This document shows positions 62,501-64,000 of a DNA stretch of 64,000 nucleotides, one piece after another. The translations under genes and the position numbers were made by a program. This DNA comes from MGIIb-Q1 sp964342465 (GTDB lineage Archaea > Thermoplasmatota > Poseidoniia > Poseidoniales > Thalassarchaeaceae), in the NCBI GenBank assembly GCA_964342465.1, contig CAYFFQ010000001.1:124001-188000 (forward strand), written 5' to 3'. The stretch's first letter is position 1; each line of letters opens with the position of its first letter. The notes below the pieces were generated by a model. The model made no database searches and was not told where the DNA came from. It saw nothing but the letters and a program-made list of their open reading frames with translations.

Positions 62501-64000
62501 GACATCGTTCTAGACCTCTCTGATGGTGCGTCAGTCAATGACCAAGCACAGACAGTCAGCGTACCGTTCACTGTCAATCCGGTCAACGACCAGCCGAGAA
62601 TCCTACCATGGAATGTCAGCGAAGGTGCAACAATCTCTACATCATACCTGACCGCCAACGGTGACAAGGTCGCTGGATACATCACTGACACGACTGCAAC
62701 CCACGACCCATGGTACTGGCAGGTTGACGAAGACACCGAAGATACGGACTTGTTGACCATTGACCTCACCAACATGATGAGTGACAATGACCACACAATC
62801 GAGCAACTCTCCTGGGAAGTCGACAACACGCAACAGTCTCTTGACCAGTGTAACTATGAGAACTACTTCGACATCAGCATTGACAACAACGCCCACACAC
62901 TGACAATTGACCTGATTCCGGATGCTACCACCGATGCAGATAGCAGCGAGTGGGATATGCTACAGGATGCGGATGGCGATGGAGTGCCCGACGACGGCAT
63001 TCACCAGATGACGCCACGAAGCGGAACATTCTGTGCCATCAACCTGTGGATGAATGACACTGCAAGTGCGCCGCCACAGTATGACTACGCACAATCCGCA
63101 ACAGGCAGTTACGACCAAGGCAGCAGTCAGGAGACCCTCTACATCCGTGTGCACAACATCGTCGAGTTGCGACCGGACTTCAACTTCAACGAGGTCCGTG
63201 TCCACCCGTCGCCGTTTGACTTCAAGGGAATTGACGGTGTCCTACGTGAGACGATGGTACCGGTATCAGTAGAATTGGAGATGGAAGGCGATGAGCCTAT
63301 CAACCCAGATGGCACCTACAAGTACCTCTACGACCTACAGGTTTCGTTCTATGTGGCTGAGACTGCAGGTGGTGCCGGCCAGTGGCAGAGCAGCGTCAGA
63401 CTCGGCAGCAACGGTCCGGGTGACGGTGACCTACCGCTACCCGACTGGGGTGGTTCAATCGAAGTGGAGAACTTCGTGCGCCTGAACAAGACATCCGAGG
63501 ATGTCAGAGTCTTCGTCGATGTCATGACCGTCAATCCGTTCACCGGACAGTACACTGACAACTCGAAGTACGAGAAGCCAGCACTTGAAGAGAAGAACTG
63601 GGCCGACAACAACATGACCAGCGGACAGACCAACTCGGAATTGCCACTAATCGTTGAGACGAGAGCCGCACATAGCGTCGCCTCGTTCGCTCCGACCCTC
63701 ATGGCTGTCGGATTGGTCGGTGTCTTCGTCGGTGCCCTACTCGGACGCGCTCGAGCAGCAGAGGACGAGGAGGAATTCGCTGAGGAGAACATGGTCGACG
63801 ATGAAGGTGCTGTAAGCCCAGTCATCGCAACCATCCTCTTGGTGGCCATCACCGTCGTGCTGGCTGGCGTCATCTACGTCTGGGCCGGCTCACTTGCTGA
63901 CACCAGTACCAAGGGTGTCCCACGGTTGACCTTCACCGCCGAGCCAATCACGGTTCAGCACACATCAGGTCTGCCTCAGGACCAGTGGCACTGGCGCATC
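50549..64000 (+). CDS. Giant surface protein: beta-helix, blue-copper and C-terminal pilin-like segments (at least 4484 aa, 3' partial)
   Basis: One uninterrupted frame from ATG 50549 (alternative ATG 50555) to the last base. A signal-like helix (SWLLLVLLMIGMSWS) is followed by a folded N-terminal region ending DSDNRSYPLFIDPT. Tyr/Ser/Cys-rich Ig-like modules follow to about residue 1330. A long right-handed parallel beta-helix-like region of Gly/Asn/Thr-rich rungs (54500-60000; for example LTVSGNATHPTTITNLG) comes next. A cupredoxin domain lies at about 3176-3265 with His3218, Cys3252, His3255 and Met3258. Then come a DOMON/CBM9-like region (61100-61600) and cadherin-like modules (DAPEIHNPNH). 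The end has a hydrophobic segment (FAPTLMAVGLVGVFVGALLG), then MVDDEGAVSPVIATILLVAI, like an archaeal type IV prepilin start, still in frame. Likely adhesion; function unproven. Confidence 0.85.
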   Translation, partial: MNMVTNKNKVTLGGSWLLLVLLMIGMSWSAAISPVGENLQVSENDGAEIADDPLALPDEATNPADNNEFGYDPAAELIGARTQTAKTFLKEDGGFEAIVSPAPVHYLDNGAWEEIDLNLESTEEGWAVTENTFESYFYQNPMKGVEMVVDGQTIRYGIMPQVVVLDGQTLSPEPYMGKPSAEPIDVGGSVIRYPMMTGVTLDYQVSSTQLKQNLMLSEAPQLLDHQKESGFFGIAETMYLPVGYALFLGESPIADGELVRTNESLTIRNLETGELLVTIPQPMVDSIEPALEGPHIGDYVIRVQGEEVSLTTVVENSWLLDSDNRSYPLFIDPTMDKGAATGGYAYYYRYSLWGWYTRTYERAYSYSFLSWTCRGTGSYLNGCTSSSSYTWFYRHAWYRFDLGGALPSGATVNSVDFKAHVGRYYSGNRAFDVAVLKSGSAQTSNQIDPSSYLYSNGYQLNRYIRNSPASSASTTVTDPGYYWSSTARVRSISMNSNGVSDVQDAVDGNAAGASGNVLGLAVRNTANAPFWYWCSTGYYTYYGCTSTSRYAHLHLDYTGGSDTTPPEDDFVAYTGLKTHRAEKRTFWLGLRDTTGVDTTAAGGPHLQYRVNNGSWTGVAATTIGTCAAANWCNFRAAIPAVAEGDYVQYFWAFQDLVGTAAGTTGNPNFKTLPVGGTGTPSSITAAPTSPYNYFVQPVEEADAFNSDGTNNNKWQVKIDGVNNYRYYSTYRYFDEQLTYYEDTEEWIWEYDTSNCGSGSYSCFNSNSGVYELRYSPSVNTYSYSNCASSTTCKVVEPSGGLSMSGTNGPGMSTIWWYNSAAGAFTVVGLDDTTGIDQPVAGTSVGTNGGGRNCDDCSSAVPIPGDITMKFGTLSINGTFSASSTTRNWFCVNSNNHPLYFQSSSSSSPYCLSTYTFYRYDRQWNGWAAPGYDGRWSTGTDITQKVSTVRPQPDIYPPELDHTGLMDTHSEDDRKVTVGIMDAGDPPTGTNVSTGTDANGILEGPHMKYRVYNATTLSWSGWTTRAMSPPAGTARASCELASCDWSATIPGTERDNSVEYTLHVKDNNGNWNNTTATSYLIGTPTKVFTIEWHDQTCGFSASYSCSWQIKLYDVTNEVEFHYDTSSSAYYDYQSIGYQKGGATAIGATLKERGTGYVAGANPFANNFRISTSGNAHANEVIPVGMTELYNYDEVFTGTSNGRPYTYYCTRYWYNYKNQCAEVISLPTGFDFDYFGTTYSGNSSHTIHALRHGAASFSQSSSTVPMQMSTYYPWYGQWPTLPNTGSYVNNVHLAPWFGYYASYYCYNSGNSECSIRTKTIPFDGAGMDVYADITTPTTWDNEMSPIRIVPSGDYLRVTADLTIEPGVEIQIASGKGLDIAGACSKLTVSGNATHPTTITNLGTANAKGIAFTNGGCTTANTDERHTFDTVGFSNLDTAIAAGSRHGNAPHYNGNVGNFTLTDVTFENVGTAIKHGSGQGTGFDLSGVDITNATASCVDLPDNSVFTWREGSATNCNTGQSTLHGGILTGDGSSVTLENLTMSGAENIGIAGGAHSLWMSNVSMSTTNNVMTAATGISQELTGVTSGTDFYANNVNAGGYNAVTIHATDSVEMTTFSTGGSLTIEPGGGSAAGASGMTWSDLTIGGDMTVARVAPAAIENAGIGGSLIFGSTAASADQILITDLVVADQLNVRGCGYNVRADSATIGDSLAGTGLGARVYCTSNTARSSLTVVGSTIHTSSARDALSQARSGTLTIAESVLTSDHVSPQVGRAGRNGEVRIIGVTFAGNGCADAGGWVGATNCPMSITHSTGFIYVGGTAQVAAYRVMNLVPVFVADHAVTTTTVSTSGICPGAGCIVTTEVDVGTTYTDATGNATAWLIQSRLALSGTTLTTYETYTDHSIAISGGAGQNETTPADAWYSATCVVNGMDCSMPLSPGDQVYIKLEAMPQDWGGAAKDCAWLAGNTSTTNGYHLYTMQIITLSTNLVLDGCKMHLNGTKFTVNRSATNNPTITIQNGGELLLSEGGGEIGNIRAVTSTYGWEMDIQSGGKFVIDNGFIRDMYQNSNTNGAMNVGDGATLELKNGAIVYGSQTVSSSMATINVDGGTLLATGASVYNAQQSGVGISLQNTGASNLQNIAVSGADTGISIVDAAPSVDGFTLTDNRVGVVVDGGMTLPSIYRSTLLSGQSAGWNTYEIDLTGLAGNYNYIQFGFNNVYNGGNVHPLYNWYSSRYYAVYDRMRIAIDDNDGNGLENFTTDAAGKLMTGYYHSGDLSNLGNRLNPDHPSRNDGWARYDCNYYGYQYSPGGSYQYGYYYYLNNYGPYTQGNTNYYGANAYPSDFGFTMDIVDGLTGSQNYYPYNYWGYYWPSWYFGSGYQGGIYTPPEGFNGLWGYYNVCLSYAYRYQTPTPNGWRMSWPIVDVSSPNVNQVSAYMDILHNYADYYQDRYDFVFRGGNTINELMNAQWGREFGKASLANGVIDGSDTGIEIADNYAAADISTVVINSPADEGVLVAGTSATSMNGVTVNNGRYGIRTTAASGGALDALNVNLDNQSQDGIVLASALNLGLSGAITNASGSGVNVLSSSSRDWNFNGLSMTSNNLALNHDGSGELTCKNCVTGSNLADVATSGLVTWIEGDVDLNIVSATGSGMFQRGRLLDLTVTADLSGVANTGVTLVDGNNRRVANGETDGSGTLTGMVFFTNYIDASGLTVVNLAGYQVMTVAKVAYSSTVADFRYAIKGVTLVDAPGNSDSVALTDNFDARVCYSWTSSSYNLLQSCSGSNYLSSSGSRTKSDGNAGTITEYGYYGAMPTNMQNKAILIDSPYAYTGSSGASFNNSVMFWSGFYSNQWSDLYVRYPYSGTVYADNTQMTAIGTKGTEFFNLGYYGGYNYGNFEVSSSTLVNLGSVGSGAGYYNRDPVVKVTDSTLVSYSQIDEVQSVYPEEICVQSAGNDPGDFLVDNNTMYDCTVGVMIYYNYYATSTYYGGTGTDGYQWSNNTLYDSNYLPFWIYIRSYSDDGMIDNNTITGSKRVGYGIYAQDNTANSVEIRGNTILSADNPIYLRNAKSYNINNNSIHGNANSANAGIYVRNGEGTIADNVLSDADGGINVYGVRSGYDVAINGNTIGASGGRVSPTATGIYLENCGLAQVTMNGNSVSTTSNALVSDGCDVSDVGSNFASAGGSASQIHTVNIEASQYSPAVKNISTGDTVRWVLTQYNSDPNNYQHSTTSNSSLWDSGLLNLGATFTHTFTSAGSYEYHCTVHSWMSGVINVASGTGGTNLQTYGIDIIGGAEDISLDGTAIGGFSLGYRQDGGSLSVSGNSAVTGDNGFELTNVEVTVDGLSVSADSGTGVAIDASSNNGRHALDIANFDASGAVGLLADGHENLRWNGGTSSATTTLQTLGGAAGTIENMSWADTTTQINAGAYSIITSVGNVLNQSQLTIGTSAVVHEGNLLDLTVTHMGAAASDVGVMIKSTDNGRSEYVSPSWRSNIISVGEGANGAAAITDWFVSHPLGVRNIADDAMPGAVAVNPDPTSQAMGYMTWDNTNLYIMLTGVTFTLTDGMWYLDTQSGGSTVGDTWYVAHNLPFEADFMLWAEDLNNWGIRKVMPGGSWVDTTASCPGMQAAPGFGIPGVTQTFSGISEFAIPWSCIGSPTGRIKTLAIVQNENSGHVLGVYPPQLWNQTSGAAQTFGDFGTLQLTGDDLADGTMDDYLLIHRTFTATGATAPRYYNITAKVRDADNIYWDWGMYSTLSMDQNRAVTIDILRAKPVIADLVDIEYDEDTGAHTVSLTSKAQDYQQPSSQLSWAVTNDAINPSNASSPYTYDLTGQTMTITPNADDFGNHRLYLTVTDGHGLYSSQSLLVSIQNVNDAPEIHNPNHPAGTPVFAQTMDASGNAVYNVVDEPQRRNPVTGEEMTWDLITKNLGSQNGAGFVKDQANEQDGSKDNNSEQAPQTYSWSAATEPVDCTPFSVSVQSNTLVIDLNEANEAGGTCDIVLDLSDGASVNDQAQTVSVPFTVNPVNDQPRILPWNVSEGATISTSYLTANGDKVAGYITDTTATHDPWYWQVDEDTEDTDLLTIDLTNMMSDNDHTIEQLSWEVDNTQQSLDQCNYENYFDISIDNNAHTLTIDLIPDATTDADSSEWDMLQDADGDGVPDDGIHQMTPRSGTFCAINLWMNDTASAPPQYDYAQSATGSYDQGSSQETLYIRVHNIVELRPDFNFNEVRVHPSPFDFKGIDGVLRETMVPVSVELEMEGDEPINPDGTYKYLYDLQVSFYVAETAGGAGQWQSSVRLGSNGPGDGDLPLPDWGGSIEVENFVRLNKTSEDVRVFVDVMTVNPFTGQYTDNSKYEKPALEEKNWADNNMTSGQTNSELPLIVETRAAHSVASFAPTLMAVGLVGVFVGALLGRARAAEDEEEFAEENMVDDEGAVSPVIATILLVAITVVLAGVIYVWAGSLADTSTKGVPRLTFTAEPITVQHTSGLPQDQWHWRI

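Noticed and set aside
51540..63873. Many short frames on both strands within the giant gene
   Set aside because: They are out of frame with the continuous 50549-64000 frame and are explained as shadows of it.

Overview
The window looks like a marine Euryarchaeota-type genome, most likely Marine Group II (Candidatus Poseidoniales) or a close Thermoplasmatota relative. The archaeal signs are TATA boxes about 26 bp upstream of leaderless start codons, tRNA genes without an encoded CCA, a NOB1-type PIN/zinc-ribbon nuclease and a membrane-anchored LonB protease. Bacterial-type gyrase (gyrB-gyrA), a beta-oxidation operon, many secreted peptidases and very large PKD/CARDB-type surface proteins with one C-terminal membrane anchor fit what is known of that group. 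The taxonomic call is inference; no marker gene such as 16S rRNA is present.

Layout. 1-1631: 3' part of a surface protein. 1976-7280 (minus): fatty-acid beta-oxidation operon (thiolase, hydroxyacyl-CoA dehydrogenase/enoyl-CoA hydratase fusion, acyl-CoA dehydrogenase). 7497-8351: TrmI-type tRNA methyltransferase. 8858-19843 (plus): LonB, a subtilisin-like protease, an MFS transporter, an isoaspartyl peptidase/asparaginase and a large surface protein. 20098-21934 (minus): an unknown protein and type I 3-dehydroquinate dehydratase. 22241-26900: gyrB-gyrA. 26954-27037: tRNA-Ser(GCT). 27842-32961 (minus): a secreted protein and a PKD-rich metallopeptidase. 33050-35070: glutaminyl cyclase and a membrane protein. 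35328-36692: dTMP kinase with an extra C-terminal domain. 36887-38609: a DUF2085-like protein and a membrane Smr protein. 38953-39027 (minus): tRNA-Glu(TTC). 39072-41195: DedA, NOB1, TatA and a MoaD-like protein. 41247-46716: ABC ATPase and giant permease. 46843-50028: surface protein. 50549-64000: one uninterrupted frame of at least 4484 codons running off the window end, with beta-helix, blue-copper and C-terminal pilin-like segments.

The most unusual property lies between the genes. Nearly every intergenic region next to a gene 3' end holds a tandem direct-repeat array with units of 35-168 bp, often 56-71 bp. In several cases the unit includes the last codons and stop of the adjacent gene, or the 3' end of the adjacent tRNA. 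The two tRNA arrays also carry inverted copies of the tRNA 3' region and can fold into strong hairpins. Both 100-N assembly gaps lie in or beside such arrays, and each is flanked by an identical 55-nt duplication, which points to assembler k-mer breaks. In the second case joining the flanks restores an open gene.

Functionally the window suggests a heterotroph that degrades proteins and lipids at its surface. It has secreted or anchored proteases, glutaminyl cyclase, asparaginase and adhesin-like giants, and beta-oxidation inside the cell.
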